Source of the DNA: Mesaphorura yosii
Taxonomy: Eukaryota > Arthropoda > Collembola > Poduromorpha > Tullbergiidae
DNA: 64,000 nt
Assembly (NCBI GenBank): GCA_009869945.1
Contig: WIXG01000002.1
Location: 558,001-622,000 of the forward strand
Reading direction: 5' to 3'
The translations under genes and the position numbers were made by a program. The notes beneath the pieces are model-generated. The model saw only the letters and a list, made by a program, of their open reading frames with translations. It made no database searches and was not told the origin of the DNA. Position 1 is the first letter of the stretch, and each line of letters starts with the position of its first letter. Below are positions 12,401 to 26,400 of this stretch, piece after piece.

Positions 12401-14537
12401 TTTCTAAGGCGGGCATGATTTCTTGTTGGAAATTTCACTTTACATCTTGATCAATTACTCGTATTCATGGAATTAACTTGCCAACTGCCATAAAAGGGTC
12501 CATAAATCTTGACCAATCTCCTTAGGAAGTCTGCGTGTCTTGGGAAGTTCCGTTACATGTCAATAATTGAAAAATATTGCATACTTTCTCCGCGGCGCAA
12601 TTTTGGCTAATCAAATAAAGGCCCAAAGCCTCTGAGCTTGCTGCTTTCTTCTGGGAAAGTGCTCCCTTCAATAAAGTCAATCAGTTAATGGAAATTGTGT
12701 GCAAGATTGTTAGTTTAATTTCGGTATGGATAATTCCCAAAACATTACGAAGAAATAGTTGATCTCGTTTGGTAACCGCTTCCAAGCCGAAATTTTGAGC
12801 CTGGGCCTGGGTCCAGAGAGAAAAGAAACTTGTCTTTTATTACTTTTATTTGACTCCTATGACGCATTCACCAAATGAAGAGCACAATGAAACCGTACCG
12901 TAGCGTATTTTAAACGTACAAGTCACAAGAAAGAAAGATTAATTGCGCTACTTGTTTCCAGTTAGCAGTTAATTAATAATACGCGCTCTGGCGTTGCTCT
13001 TATTCGGAGCGCATTTAATTTGATTATACGTTTCGTAATTTCTTATGCATAAGAATTATAATTTTAATTAAAGTAATTAGCATGTATTGTTGTGTTGTGT
13101 GATGGTTGAAAGTGGAAACATGGCAGAGGATAGAATCTATGTGATGATATCGTGTTGAGGATCGCAAGGCGATGCAATGCAATGCAAGAAAAATACTTAT
13201 GAGTTGTGAATTATGTGGAATGCGTGCTCTGAATATCATCTTTCGCATCTACGCTTCTTATGTACAATAAATATGATTGTTAATGCAATTTACGACGCTT
13301 GCGCGTACGCTTTCCTCAAGATTTATGTTATTAATCTGGTGAAAACATTAAAAAGTTAATTAAAGTCCGGCACAAGGGCAGCAGATGGCAAATTCTATGG
13401 GGTTAAGGTACAGAAGGCGTGAATTATTGGTTTAATATCAAGGTCAATGCAGAAGTTTCTCTCCGGGGAGGTAAGCCCGTAGCTTCTGAAGCCAACTCAT
13501 TTCCTCCATTAGCACAGCAACACTTACTTTATCAAGACCAAGTTATTTAAGGAAGGGAAGCTAATTAAACGTGGTAAGGCTCTCACTTGAACCTACCTGC
13601 TGCCTGAGCTTTGATTTATGATCACGAAGCCGTACCCACAGTACCAAGTTGGAATTTTGGAATGTAAGCGTGAGCAGCGGGTTCGTCCGCATCACTGGCG
13701 ACTGGAGTCAGGAATGATGATTCAGCCTACTTACGCGCTCAAGGTGAGGGAGGGAGTGTGTATTGTGCCTTTATTGATAAGTGGCAGTGGAAATCTTGAA
13801 TACTCTAAACCTATTCTTAATTCTTCGCTCGTAAGAGAATATGAATACTTGAATTCCTCGTGAGAGGTTGGGAATTCAAAACTCGTCAACAATAATCACT
13901 TTCAATCAGCGTCAAATCAGCAACAATTAATTGTACCCACTAAATACCAGAAATGGAAGAATAAATGACCGACGCGACGCACCCACTTTGGAATAATTGT
14001 ACTCGCGACTCAAATGCAAACGCATGGTGGAAACAATTCTAACTTAATTACAATTCTAAAACTTACGACTGGTACACTGAATTCTGGAGCAATACACTTC
14101 GATTTAAACTCTTACAATTAATAGCAATGCAACACAACAACTAGACTATGTTAATGCACATCCTAATTAATAAAAGGTTAAAGTAATTACAGTATTAATA
14201 TGTAGTATGCACGTTAGACGCACACTGGATTTCTTGATCCCGACGAACGCTGCAGCGGGTACTCGCAAATCGGTGAATCGCAATATCGGAGAGTTGGTAT
14301 GTATTCGATTGATTGTGTCTGGAAAGCACTCTGTTTCTAAATACCAGGGAAAGCAAATTGCGTAATTGAAATCGCAGTTTAGAATGTTTTGTTAAGTCGG
14401 CGGTGCAATGCACCGAACCAAATTGAATGAAGAGTTTGAGTTGAAGTTGTAGAAGCTTGCTTGCTCGCTCGATGACCGAGCATCGGGACAATTTCTGACA
14501 AAACTGACTGATCTGATGACTGAAGGGCTCGTCGTCA
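6438..14537. other. Intergenic region between the two calcium-sensor genes
   Basis: About 8.1 kb. It should contain neurocalcin's promoter and any 5' leader exons (an AG acceptor is possible about 20 nt upstream of its ATG) and the 3' UTR of the second sensor gene. Open frames are short (123 codons at most), occur on both strands and show no recognisable domain. I see no tRNA, rRNA or transposon ORF. A weak minus-strand poly(A) candidate (TTTATT on +) is at 13770-13775. A paired GCGTACGC palindrome is at about 9895-9910. Confidence 0.5.
9893..9918. repeat. Repeated GCGTACGC palindrome
   Basis: CGCGTACGC occurs twice, at about 9894-9902 (as TCGCGTACGCA) and 9901-9910 (CGCGTACGCG), separated by the AT-rich spacer ATAAGACT. 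It is CpG-rich and palindromic in otherwise AT-rich DNA. It could be a tandem protein-binding site; the function is unknown. Confidence 0.35.
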
Positions 14538-17500
14538 TTATGTCCCTGGCGCGAGCATTTTCGATAGTTCTTCGTCTTGAAGACATCCCTTGAGAAACTC
14601 TTCTTGTGTCAGCTGACCATCGCCGTTCTCGTCCATCTTTGCAAAAATACTCTTTGCTCGTTCTTCTGCCGAGTCTTGAGGCCTGTTGGCTGAATTGGTG
14701 CCCAACATGTCGTAGATTGCCTGTGAACAGAGTGAGAGATGAGTTAAACACTTGTGGGAATAAATGCCAGGGCTCTGGAGAGACGTCTTTATTCTTTCCC
14801 TGTTCGGGCGGTCATAATCTATTTTGTCTGTGCCTAGCGCTTGTCTGGCTCCATTTGATATGATAATATTCAATTAGTAGTCCCTATAATATTAATATCT
14901 CAGGTTCTCATGGGCTGCTGATACTTATCACATAACTTATTCATTATAATCCGTACTACACCTTATTTCGGGCTTATTGCCTCAATTGACGGTTATTATC
15001 TGGCAAACACACGAGCGTTGTGGTGTTCTGCTTTTGGAATTGGAAATTCGGGGTATTTCCCTCTTCAGGAGGAACAGACAAAAACTAAAAATTCGATTTT
15101 CGATCTGGAGACTCGATTCTTTTGAAATATAAAACTTGCGAATAAACCGAATGGAAAATAGGACCCAAGTGCCCAATTAAATGCTCGGCGTGCACTGCCT
15201 TCCTCTTTAACAGCCCTCCAAATTATAATCAAATCGAAATCTCATCGATTGAAAGAACAAAGAAGGACGTGCGTTAGTGCTTTGCCTGCCTCAGCGAAGC
15301 GAATCTCTTCAAGTAGAAAGTACAAAGCGGTGGAGGGGAAATGAAATAGTAACCGTCGTGTAGATCCACTGAAGTATTGCACAAACACAAAACCAAAGGA
15401 AAACATGGCGTTATATCCTGGCCTGGCTTTAAATACGTCAAAATCACTCATGTAACATGCACTGAGGTGACTAAGCCTATCGGCTGAAGTGTACAGCATA
15501 GAACAAAAGAAAAAGCAGACAGGACCTGCACGATTATACCTGCACGCCAATATTAGGCCGGAGTATTAAAAGCCCTCGTCTAATAATACTTTCAATTTGG
15601 AACTGTGACTTGACTTTCGAAATTAGGCTATCGTTTCCCATACCCGCCAGCAACAATCTCATTACCTTTCCCATGGCTCGACTCTATGCAAATTCATTTG
15701 AAAGGCAGGCGGGTAGCGAAAGTTACCCGCATTTCGATTGTGCTTTGTGCATGGGTTGTTTGCAAAAGGAAAGTCAAAGTAAAAGACCACAAGCGACAGT
15801 TGAGTAATAACCTGACTGCTGAATGCTGCTGAATTGGTGAATTTGACAAGTATTGTGCGGGTCTCCAGAGTGTTTAACTGCACAACTCGTGCACACGAAG
15901 TGGGATTAAAGCGGTAAAGGAAAATAGTAAAAGCATGCCAGGCCAAGTTTCAAGTGACAGATCGATATTTTGAACTTTGAAATTTCACAGCTTGGGCTTT
16001 GAGTGAAAGCTCTCAAACTCCCAACTAAACTTTAACATTACACACAATTAGGTTATAAATAAAGGAGGCTGAGCCCAGGTTCGACTACGACTTTGGTACG
16101 AAGCAATAAATCTCTGAGCATGCGAGGGCGGTCTCCAAAGCACGTTCCATATAATTAGTGTTTATAAACAGGGCTTTACCTGAACAATTTTGGTCATTTC
16201 CTGCAGATCGATGACACCATTTCCATCCACGTCGTACATTCTGAAAGCCCACTTTAGTTTTTCCTCCGGGGTCCCAGAAGACGTCACGTCAATGGCTAAT
16301 AAGAACTCCTGTGGAATAATCATAAAACGAATGGTTGTAGTTTAAAAGATCTTGAGCGCGTAGCGGAGCGCGCTGTTAAAAGTGTATTCGGACTGTTATT
16401 AAAGTCCTTTGTTATAGCGTCACAGCCATGACGACACAGGACAGACGCAAGATGCCAGAGGGCCGTGTTATGCGACTTTCTCTCGTCGTACGTATAAATT
16501 TATTATCAGTTTGGGAGATGCCCTCATTAAAACTAATGCGATGCCAGGCTCCTGCCTTGGCTTAACTTCCAATGATGCCGAAGTTGCTGCAGCCGAACTT
16601 TGGCTACAGCATACGCGATTGGTCGTGGCGCGGGGATAGATAATAGCAGTTCATTGTTCAAAGTTATCTTTCGCAGATCTTTTGGACTAGCTTGCAAAGC
16701 TGATACTCGCATGGTCGCATGTTCCCTGCCGTAATGCACTCCTTTGCTCCATGCCACCACCGCGTCCATTACAAAAAACTTTCTGGCCCAATTGCTTGAC
16801 CTGCCAAAGCCAAATGATCAGGCCGGCCAAGTCTGTCTATAAATGTCAAAAATGAACGTCAGACCCCACAGGTATTGGCCATTGTGGGAAATATTAAGAA
16901 GATCGCGAAAATCGAACGAACATAAACCCGACCGAAGAGGAAAATGGACGCTGACGTGATTCGTGATGATAAAAACACTGATATATGAACACCTTTGTTC
17001 TTCTCCACTCCGAGCCGACGCCAGTGCAGTGCCTTCCAGCAAGCACTTGCGAGGAAGGAGCGGGCGCTAGCTCATGAACGTAATCTGAACTCGCAGCAGT
17101 AACCTTTCTTTTTCTATTATTCAAAAGACTGAAATTACTTTCTCCTTTTTCATCTCGAGACGGGACCTGGCATGCCGTGGCATGGCAGCAGGTCGGCTCG
17201 CTCCTCGCGCTCTGACCTTTTCTCTTTATTCTCGCAGAACACTGCAGCATTAATAAAGGTAGAGTGCGGGCGCACCGAAGCTCGCGCTGGCACGAAACTG
17301 ACTGACTGACAACGATTCATCTAAAGAAGGAGCATTTCTTTCCGTGCTGCTGCTGCCCGGCATGTCAAGTACTCAATCAACATAACATAAATGGCACGAA
17401 CATCGCAGAAAACAAATGGAGATGAGAAAAGCACGGCCACGGCGGCGCGGCGAGCAGACTCTGGCCCAATAAACGGAGGTCTTGTGTCCAGGAACATCTT

Positions 17501-20500
17501 GCAGCCTGGCGCACAATGGCACAATATGCTTGGGCCCAATTTATAAATATTCTGATGGGAAGAGAAAGGTGACTGACAATGAAATATGAAATGAGACTCT
17601 GAACAGAAACGGCAATGGCGCAGATGGTGGCGTAGTGGTTATCTCTCCGACCGCTCAATCTTCCTACTGCCCGGTCCCTCACTCGACTCACCAGAAAACG
17701 TGTGCAGGTTGCTCATCCTTCTTTTCTTTGAGCCTTGTGCTGCGTCCGTCAAGTCAAGAATTGTAAATACGAGAAAGAGAAACAGAACTTCGGGGCTCAG
17801 ACGCGCGCATGTACTTTGCGGATTCTGGATTGGAAATGATCGAGAATGGTAAAAGCCTCGGTCCGAGACAAAGCAAGGCGAAATAGCGAAATTGGATTCA
17901 AATTCCAATCACGATTCGAGACTATTCTCTCCTCAGAACTCTGTAAACACGTAGAACCAATACGGGACAAGACCGAGCCTGTCATGTACTCTGTTTGTAT
18001 TTCTATTTCCGTCATTTATCCTACCTTTGTGCGAACACAACGAAAATCCTGAGACCAAGACCACCAAGACCAAGAACATGTCATCAGCAATTCGATTACG
18101 GTTGAATTGTTCACCGTCTCCATTTCAATTCGTCCACGTAACTCGGGCATTCGGGCTGAATTGTATTTGATAAAAACGCCCACGCTCCTGCGCTGAATTT
18201 TGTTATCGTTAATGGGACATCCGAATTACAATTCAAACGGGTCGTTGCGTCTCCCGGGACGCGCTGTGCCTTGCCATGCCGTGTTAGTAATCGGATACGG
18301 CTCATTATACATATTTATGCACGGGAAAACAAATAGCCCACAGTACATTGCAAATATTTGCTGTATTTTACAAATTTTGTGCTGCTCGTTCAAGTAAATA
18401 CGCAATTTCTGTCCTGTCCCTGTGTCGTTGGGTCCTCAAAGTAAACACATTTGTCCAGCTAATTTGGGAATTCAACCACATCACCATGAGCAAAACAAGT
18501 TGGCTCAGCGAGAAATTGCGTGTCTTACCTTAAAGTCGATGTAACCATTTTTGTCCATGTCAAACGTTCTGAAGACGTGGTCGCAAAACTCCTCGGCGTT
18601 GCCACTTGGGAAGAACATTTTGTACATGTCTACAAATTTTGCAGGTGTGAGCCTCCCATTTGGACAGTCTTGCTGCAAAGTACACAAAACAAAATCATGT
18701 TAAGGCGGTATTCGTGTTAGGCTTGTGTTAAACAACGTGTCGCGGTCAAATGCAGGCGATGCTACCAAGGGAAAAGGACAAAAGTGATCACGAATGTAAA
18801 TTCTGGATACTTTCACCATTTCACTAACGAATGTCTTAATTAGAAGTAAAAGTACAGCAGGTACATGATCAAAGCCCCAAAAGAAACGCACGCGCACATT
18901 TCAATTTTGCATTAATTTGCATACGCTCGGTTGCGAATCTAAGCCGAACAAGTTTATTTAATCCCGTCTCACGTAAGTCCCACCACGAATTTGAGTGTGT
19001 AATGACGGAAGAGTTGTTCATCTGGACGACGAGACACGAGACCGAGACAATACACAACAGAAAATTAAAAAGAGAAGAGGTAAGAGAGCTGAATAATCCT
19101 AACCCGAGCACCGAGCCCGACGCAGCACGCATGTTTAAGAAACTGCTACTCAAGATTCAGGACAAGGCTCCGTTAAGCTTCCATAAATTAGAATATCAGT
19201 CAACCAGACGCACGCAGCAGTCTTCAGATCTGCCTGCGAAACCACAATCGCACGAGGCATGAAGCTTTCGCGCTTCGTCTCGCGCACCTTCCCGGGCGTG
19301 TTATGCCTTCTTCAATCCGTTTTCCTTTCCTGCCGTTTTGCTTATCTTTTCGGAGCATATTGCGGGCCTTTATGGCTCATGGCGGAATTATACTGTTCAA
19401 ATGTACGCATTTGCTACAATTTTCCTAGAATCGAGCTGCTCTCATTCGTGACCGCCGTTTCTTCGTAACGTAACGTCTTCGTTCCGAACCAATTCCTCGA
19501 GCCCTGAATTAGCAATCCATCAAAACCAATGACATTCCACAAGTGCCAATGCATAACTTATGACTGACTCACGGAGTTGTGAGTCATAAGTTAAGTGAGT
19601 CGAATCCCGTTATTTTAGACCAGCATTCTTCGAATATGCAGCACAACCACAGACTGCAGACTGCAGAAAAGGCAAACGAGGACGAAGTGACAAAGATGTA
19701 TGGCCCTCGACTTTCTCTCCTTTCACAAGAGAAATTTAAATAAGACATGTGACGATTTACCATTTCCTGCCTCCTCCGTCGTGTTGTCACACTGCTACCG
19801 CTTGATGCTATCGTCTGATGACTTTGATGTACGTGTATCCAAGATAAAGTGTGTAAACTAAAATTAACTAGCAGACCCGAGAACTCTTGGAATCATTTGA
19901 GCCAGTCGCGCCTTAGGAATACTCTCACGCAATGGTCAAGAGCCCTGCCTCCAGCCAGTGGAGCCTAATGCTAAATAATTTGCATAGAAAAGAGCAAAAC
20001 AGCGGCTCACGTACGTCCGCTCAATTCACGTGTTTAATCATTTAGCAAAAAAGAAAACTTTTCCCGACTAAACTTTCGCTCCAATTTGAGAACTTACTCG
20101 AAGATTTTCACTGCAGCAGTGCTCGATCGTGTTCTTGCAACTTTTCTCGCTTTCGCAGTCCCGGTTACAGATACGGATTAGGAAAACAAGCGACCGAAAC
20201 AACCCGCATTTTTCATTTCGGACGTGGACAAATAGCGCACAAATATGCGCGAATTTTTCCGGCCCATAAAATACATGCGAGGGCCAATCTCGTGTGTTGT
20301 GTAAAAACGGGAGTCGAAAAGTGAGGCGAGATGGAAAATTGTGGAAATTCGCTTCAACGCTTCATAAACGCTGAGCCTAACCAACCAAAGCAGCACGACA
20401 GCCGGAACTGATTAATGAATGTTGTGACATTCAAGTTCTACTATTCTCAGGTGCGTTTGGCGTGTAAGGCAAAATAGGAGAGAAGTGACAGAGAATTCGG

Positions 20501-23359
20501 ACAAATGATATAATTAAAGGACAATTGGGCAATTCACACCGCGCCACCCACTACAGCATACCACTTTTCCCACCAGCTTGACAACATCTCAAAAAGCATG
20601 GAACAGGTGGAGGAATCGACGATGACGATAATGAAAGGAACATATGCCAGTGTTATCACAAATTGAATGAGAAGTTTTCTCCATTGCATTGCAGTTGCAG
20701 TTCGGGCTATAACTCAAATATGCTTGTGCTGGGATGTCTTGCTCGCTCATGATAAATGAACTCCGACATTACGGGGAAATAGAACAGGAATCGATTTACA
20801 TGGAATTCATTTCATGTGCCGGGCCGATCCCGTGCTGTCTCAGGCAGACGCGGGACGCGAAGACGGAAATGAATCAAACAAGACGACGAAGACCGACGAC
20901 ACAACGTGGGAAAGTGAAATGGTCTCTCCAAATTGGAATTTATTCCGCACCTTCGCTACACACGTGCAACTACACGCAAATGAGATCCGGAGGCACACCA
21001 GCAGGATTTCTATTTCATAAAAAGATTTCACAGGTGCATTTCCTTCACCGCCGAAACCAGGAAGCAGTCCCGTTTGCCATAGACACCGCCATTTAAGGAT
21101 AATCTGCTCATGAGACATGAGAGACAGCAATTCAAGGATGGCTTCCACCGACCGACCTGAAGTTTTTATTCATCGGGTAAATGGCTCCAGTTAACGAGAT
21201 TATCTCTGAAAGTTTTTCAATTAGAGCGGGCGCGAGCGCGAGGCTCGCGACGTCGTGACACCTGTCCACCCATTTTGCGGTTCGTATTTCATTCCGACGT
21301 CCGAAAGCCACGACCACAACTTGCACAAGGTGAAAGCACCAAAGAAACTTTGCAAGACTCTGAATCAATAAGCGAGCCTCTTCTTCCGAGGGCCAAATGA
21401 GTCAATTTAGCCCGCAACCCGCATTGCGTTTTGCGTTCTTCCACTGCGTACTCCGTTTTAATTTTCTTCTGCAGTGCCACCGCACCCCAGTTTGAAATGA
21501 AATCATATTTTATTCATTTCTAATGTAATACAATACACGAACGGTTTCATTTCAAATGTGAGGTGGTGAAATTGAGACCCGCTTGACGACGACGATGAGG
21601 AAAATGAAACCAAACGACAAACGAATGCAGTTCGTGAAGAATCAATACAATTGACTATTCGCCATTCGGGTAAACAGAAACGACTTCGACTTTCGACTTC
21701 ATTGTGCCGTGCCTCATGCATGATTAATACTTCTGCCAAGAGGCTTGTGAGTAAAAGCTTTCGCCTTCGCTATTCGCCATTTTCGACCCGTGCCGTATTT
21801 CTGGCTTGTAGAAAGATCAGTCACAAATTCGCATGCTGCACATTTGGTCTTTATTTGTCGCAAGTTAACGTACTCTGTAATTACTCATTACATTAATACG
21901 CTCTCCAGCAGGCCCAGCTGCAGAGTCGTGAGATTTATTTTCTCCGCGTGCGATATTTTACGAGACATGATTGACCGTTTCGTACTGAAAGGGCACGACA
22001 CGCTTTTAACGACGCGGGTTCGAGAGTAAGATGTAATTTCGGACATAAAACACAATCAATACTTCAATAATCACATTCATTCCGTCTTTAACATTCGCAT
22101 AACTGCGTTCGAGTCACGTCAAACTCACATCAGTCCAGACTTTATTACCACCAACATTCTAAATGCCAATCCACGCAGGGCATCGGGCAAAATTTGAACG
22201 AAGATCTTCGTAAAGATAACTCAGGAATTTTTTATTCTCGTTTAATGTGGAAGGCTAAGTATAATTTTATTGCTTCGCTGCGGCGCTTAATTTGCATAAA
22301 TTACTATTCAGACTGAGGCCTTTCGTTCTATGTTTCTGGTCTCACGAGACGAGAACTGTTTCCCGGAACTTCCGTCATACTTTCGCAATTCAAAGTGGCT
22401 TTTGCCACTTCAACCGAACTCTTTGGATATTTAACCCGATTACAGACCAAGCTCGTTACAGCTGACAAATGGAACCTATTTGCCAGCAAACAGCCAGAAT
22501 TTGTCACCGGACTCAATTTGAGTTGTGTGAACTTGCTCAGAAATTGGTTTAGGTTAAAATGCTTGGGGTTCTTGGATTTGACGCACTTTATTTTCCATTT
22601 GTGCATTATACGTGGCTCGTGAGCACTTCACGTTTCGCCCACGATGAAGCTTCTAACGTCAACTGAATTAAACCTGAAAGAACTCCACTCTAAGCCGGGG
22701 CCGAAGTCCATCAATGCAGTTCAAAGTTCCAGTTCGCGACCCGAAAGAGTTCCGAAAAGCAAAAACTCATTTGTCATTTTCATTTCATAGCTTTCATGGT
22801 TACGGCACTGCGCTGCGCTTCGGTTCTGCGTCTGACATTCTTAGAAACGCAAACTCTACTATCAAAAATAGATAAAAAGAAACCTTTGGCAAGACTCAAT
22901 GAAGGATTCCCATTAAAGGCACAGCATGCCAACTGGTCATGCCATTCGCCATGCCGATATCAACATGTGCTAATTTAATTGCATGCGTTTTTTTTTGCTT
23001 TTACAGTCATGAATTCACACTGAATTGCCGTCATTGGTTTTTGGGTTTTCGTGAGCGGAGGACGACAATAAAAGGAAGGCCGGACGGAAGGAGCCGGGCG
23101 GGCTGGAAAAAGGGTCAAAGGTGAATACTAAAACCAAAACGACTTTTTCATCACCTTCGTGTTCGTGCAAGCGAGCGTCACGACGCGCCTAGCAAAATGC
23201 CTGCAAATATTTGACAAAGGTAGCGTCGTCGCTTTGATTTCTGCTTACCTTGAAACCTTTGTACCATTCCTTTATGGTGGCTTCGTCATAGCGCGTGTGT
23301 GCTTTGAGAAAGTCCAAGTCTTCCTTTGATAATTTGTCTTTACTTGGAAAACAACCCAT
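14538..23359 (-). CDS. Second neuronal calcium sensor (NCS-2 / fly CG7646-like)
   Basis: Four coding exons on the minus strand: 23359-23249, 18672-18529, 16308-16180, 14720-14538. They total 567 nt, or 188 residues, with introns of 4576, 2220 and 1459 nt. The start [18 protein letters not shown] has Gly2 for N-myristoylation and a nearby Cys3 that might be palmitoylated. EF1 is degenerate (CPNG at 40-43). EF loops are [12 protein letters not shown] (75-86), [12 protein letters not shown] (111-122) and [12 protein letters not shown] (158-169). The C-terminus ([12 protein letters not shown]) differs from neurocalcin, frequenin and KChIP, and the layout resembles nematode NCS-2 and fly CG7646. 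The role is inferred: Ca2+-dependent membrane-associated signalling in neurons. A 3' splice acceptor 41 nt upstream of the ATG (AG at 23401-23402) shows that the leader is spliced to at least one non-coding exon farther right. Confidence 0.93.
14721..16179 (-). other. Intron 3 of second calcium-sensor gene
   Basis: 1459 nt, GT-AG on the minus strand. Only short unsupported open frames are present. Confidence 0.75.
16309..18528 (-). other. Intron 2 of second calcium-sensor gene
   Basis: 2220 nt between the exons encoding EF2 and EF3. Open frames of up to 118 codons occur on the minus strand near 16.9-17.3 kb but lack recognisable domains. No repeat or RNA gene was seen. Confidence 0.7.
18673..23248 (-). 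other. Intron 1 of second calcium-sensor gene
   Basis: 4576 nt separating the N-terminal exon from the EF1/EF2 exon. It contains an imperfect inverted repeat at 19554-19593. Scattered open frames (120 codons or fewer) on both strands have no recognised homology. Confidence 0.75.
19554..19593. repeat. Imperfect 15-bp inverted repeat (hairpin)
   Basis: GTGAGTCATAAGTTA at 19579-19593 pairs with TAACTTATGACT...CAC at 19554-19572. The left arm carries an extra GACT, so the stem has a 4-nt bulge, and the loop is GGAGTT. It lies in a 4.6-kb intron. It could be a remnant of template switching or a small fold-back element. Confidence 0.6.
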
Positions 23360-23400
23360 TATGCCTGCCTTTGTGAGGGACCAAGCTGGATTTTAACAAC
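23360..23400 (-). other. 5' leader part of first coding exon, second calcium sensor
   Basis: On the minus strand a polypyrimidine-type acceptor (TGACTTGCAG) ends at 23401 and is followed by 41 nt of leader before the ATG at 23359-23357. The transcript therefore begins at a higher coordinate. Confidence 0.7.
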
Positions 23401-26400
23401 CTGCAAGTCAGAAAATACAAAACATGAAAAATTAGTTTCTGTGTGCGCGCCGAGCCCGCCTAGGCTGGGCTATATTTTGCGAATTGCCATTTGCCATTGT
23501 GCCGAGTCTTAATTAAAGCAAAAGAATTACAACGCATTAGTTCAAGAGAACATTTGTTTATTTGGGAGGAATAAAGGAAACAATAATTTATTGTTCGCAG
23601 TTGCTCGACAAAAGCAAGGCAGAGGCAAAAGCGAGAACGAGATCTAGGCTCAAGCTCGAGCGAAAGAAGGCAAGGCCAACCGAGAAAGCAAAATACAAAA
23701 CTAATACGCTACGACCACGGCCACAAAGCGTATAATTATTATTACTATTACTCCGTGCTGCTCCGACAGGAAGATCGTAAGCATGAATAATTCCCGAGCA
23801 AAGCAATAAGACCAAGGACATTCACACTCCTTGTTAAAACTCTGCTTACGCTTTTACATCAATGCAGAATCGCAAGTTAACTTGGTCAACAGGTTCTTCA
23901 CGTAGAGTTTGCGGGAGACATTTTTCACTGAATCGCTATACAATAAATTAAATACAATCGCTTGCTTGACAGGACGGGCAGAAACAAGATCAATGTTGAA
24001 GGATAGCAAATTACAATTACAGTTTGAGACAAAGATTCTAGATCAATTCGTTGGGGAATTCGTTGCTGGATCAAAACCGAACCTGGCCTCACTCACGAAA
24101 CTTCATATGAGGAAGTTCACATGGCACAATTTCGCACAATTGCACAAATGCAGTGCTGAATGCTGAGTCGCGAACGATTGACGCTGACGCATTTTGCAGT
24201 CGCAGTCGGTTGTTTGTCAATAAGACAAATGGCAACTAAAATACTTTGAGCCCAATCCGTTGTGCACAACACACAGTGAATTTTTTATGACTACAGCGAG
24301 CAAACTGTAAAGTTTTGAGGTACGGTGTACGAAATACGAAGGCCCTGTCGCCCTGTGCCCGTAACGTTAATCCACATTCACGATAACGAATTTGCCATTT
24401 GCGTTCTATGCATGATCGCCATCGCCATCCTCATCAATGTCATCACACTTCAAGGCTTGTGTTCCGCATAAATACATAACAGTACGGCAATATAAACATC
24501 AGCCATCAACCATCAACATCAACAGGAGGATAATTAATAAAAGTATGTGCTTAGTGCTTGGTGCTTAACATGAGCTTATTACCATTACGTATAAGGTATT
24601 ACGACTACTGCGGCTGTGTTAATGTGAAGAACACAGCACGGCACTGCGCCCTTGTCGACCGACTGTTCTACGAGCTGAGTAACGAGCTGCTGCGCTGCCT
24701 GATAATTACTTTATGACTCCATGCTATGTCCCACATAGCGTGGCTGCATACTTGTTAGCTGCTTCAACAACGACGGATGAAGTTATATCAACGCGATCGT
24801 ACTACCGAGTATTATTTCACCTAACCTATCTGATTAACATACGGGAATGCGAATGCGTGTGCCAATTGGGACTACAGTGAAGCATTCCTTTGCTTTGTGA
24901 CTGTACCGCTCCTTCATCTGCTCATCGCACATCGCACTCGACTCCTCGGCTCGACCTGCTCGCGCTTGAGTATCATACTAAGTCGAGTCACAAAAACTTA
25001 AATGCCCATTGTTGATTGTTGTACTCTTCTGATTCTGTGGGCCGTGATCGTGCTCTGGTATTGTATTGTGTAATTCGCTCTGTTATGGGAGGTGAATCGT
25101 GAACAAGAGCCAACGCAAAAATGATGTAATCACTTGGTTATGGCTGTTCGTGTGTCTTGAAAATTATTGCTGTGTTTGTGCACAGATTAATTGATAAATA
25201 CACTGAATTTTAGCGCTATCGCACCGCACCGCCTCACTTGCAAACATTTAATTCCAGAGTTTGCGATCTCCGGATCAAAAATTTATTTGCAAAAAAATCC
25301 CAGTAAAGGACTCAGCGAGGCCAAGCTCCCGATTTTTCACAAACTACCTGGACTCGGTCGGTCCGCCAAACCTCTGTCTGTCCGCACTTTATGCTTCAAT
25401 AATGGTACGAAATGACAAAGAGCCAATGAGAGCAGGCAATTCTTCACTGTAATCGACATTTTATTAGGGACATACGGCGAATGGCGAGTATGGCCAGCCT
25501 GTGATTTCTCTTGCTCTTATCGTTCAGCACAGTGCTGCAGTGCGGTCCTACAATGTTATCCTCATCATGTAAAAATACCTGCCACTTCAGACTCTTGACT
25601 CTTGACCGTGTTTGCCTGTTCGATGAATATGTCATGCCATGTATTTGCCTCGAATAGGGCAAGTTTGATCACCTAACCCATGGTCCATATACGAAAAAAG
25701 GAATGATGAGCTCAGGCCCAGGCGCCGAGAAAGTGCAATCTCTGCGTCCGTCCTGACAATTTTATTAGAAATCTCTCCAGTGTAGTTGACCCTAGTAATG
25801 CCCGTACCTACCAAGCCATAGAGATTCTTACTCTTGCCCTAGTTTACAGAGCTGTAAAAGAAATTTCTGATTCGGGCCAACTCAGCAGAAGCAGCAAACT
25901 AGTTTTGAGAGGGGCAGACACAGGCACATAAGCCTTTTCTCGTGAGATGAGGCGAACACATTGGCGAAGAAAGGAAAGAATCGAAGGAGAAGGTATTAAG
26001 TGAAATCTCTCTTTCATTTCCTATTTTACCTACATTAGAGAACATCAGGATTAGACCAGGCTAGTGGACTCCGCGGCTTAAGCAACTTCAGTCGTACTTC
26101 TGCCTTTTTCAAGCAGTAATGTCGTGGAATTATCAAAAGACGAGTCGTCGAATCGGCTAAGCTCCTGTGCTCCTCGTACTCGCTTTCATTTGTTGGTTTT
26201 TTAGCTCAACGTGTACGAGTAGATTACTTTTGCTATTAATATCATCTTCGGACAGGGAAGAAAGTGCGACAGCGGCAGAAGAGGCAGAAATGGGCAAAGT
26301 GTCCTCATAATTCCAAAGAGATTCAGGGATAGTTCGTCCAGAGAGACGAACGGAGGATAAAAGAGAAGAAGTTTGGTAAAGGAGAGTTGGAGAAAGAAAA

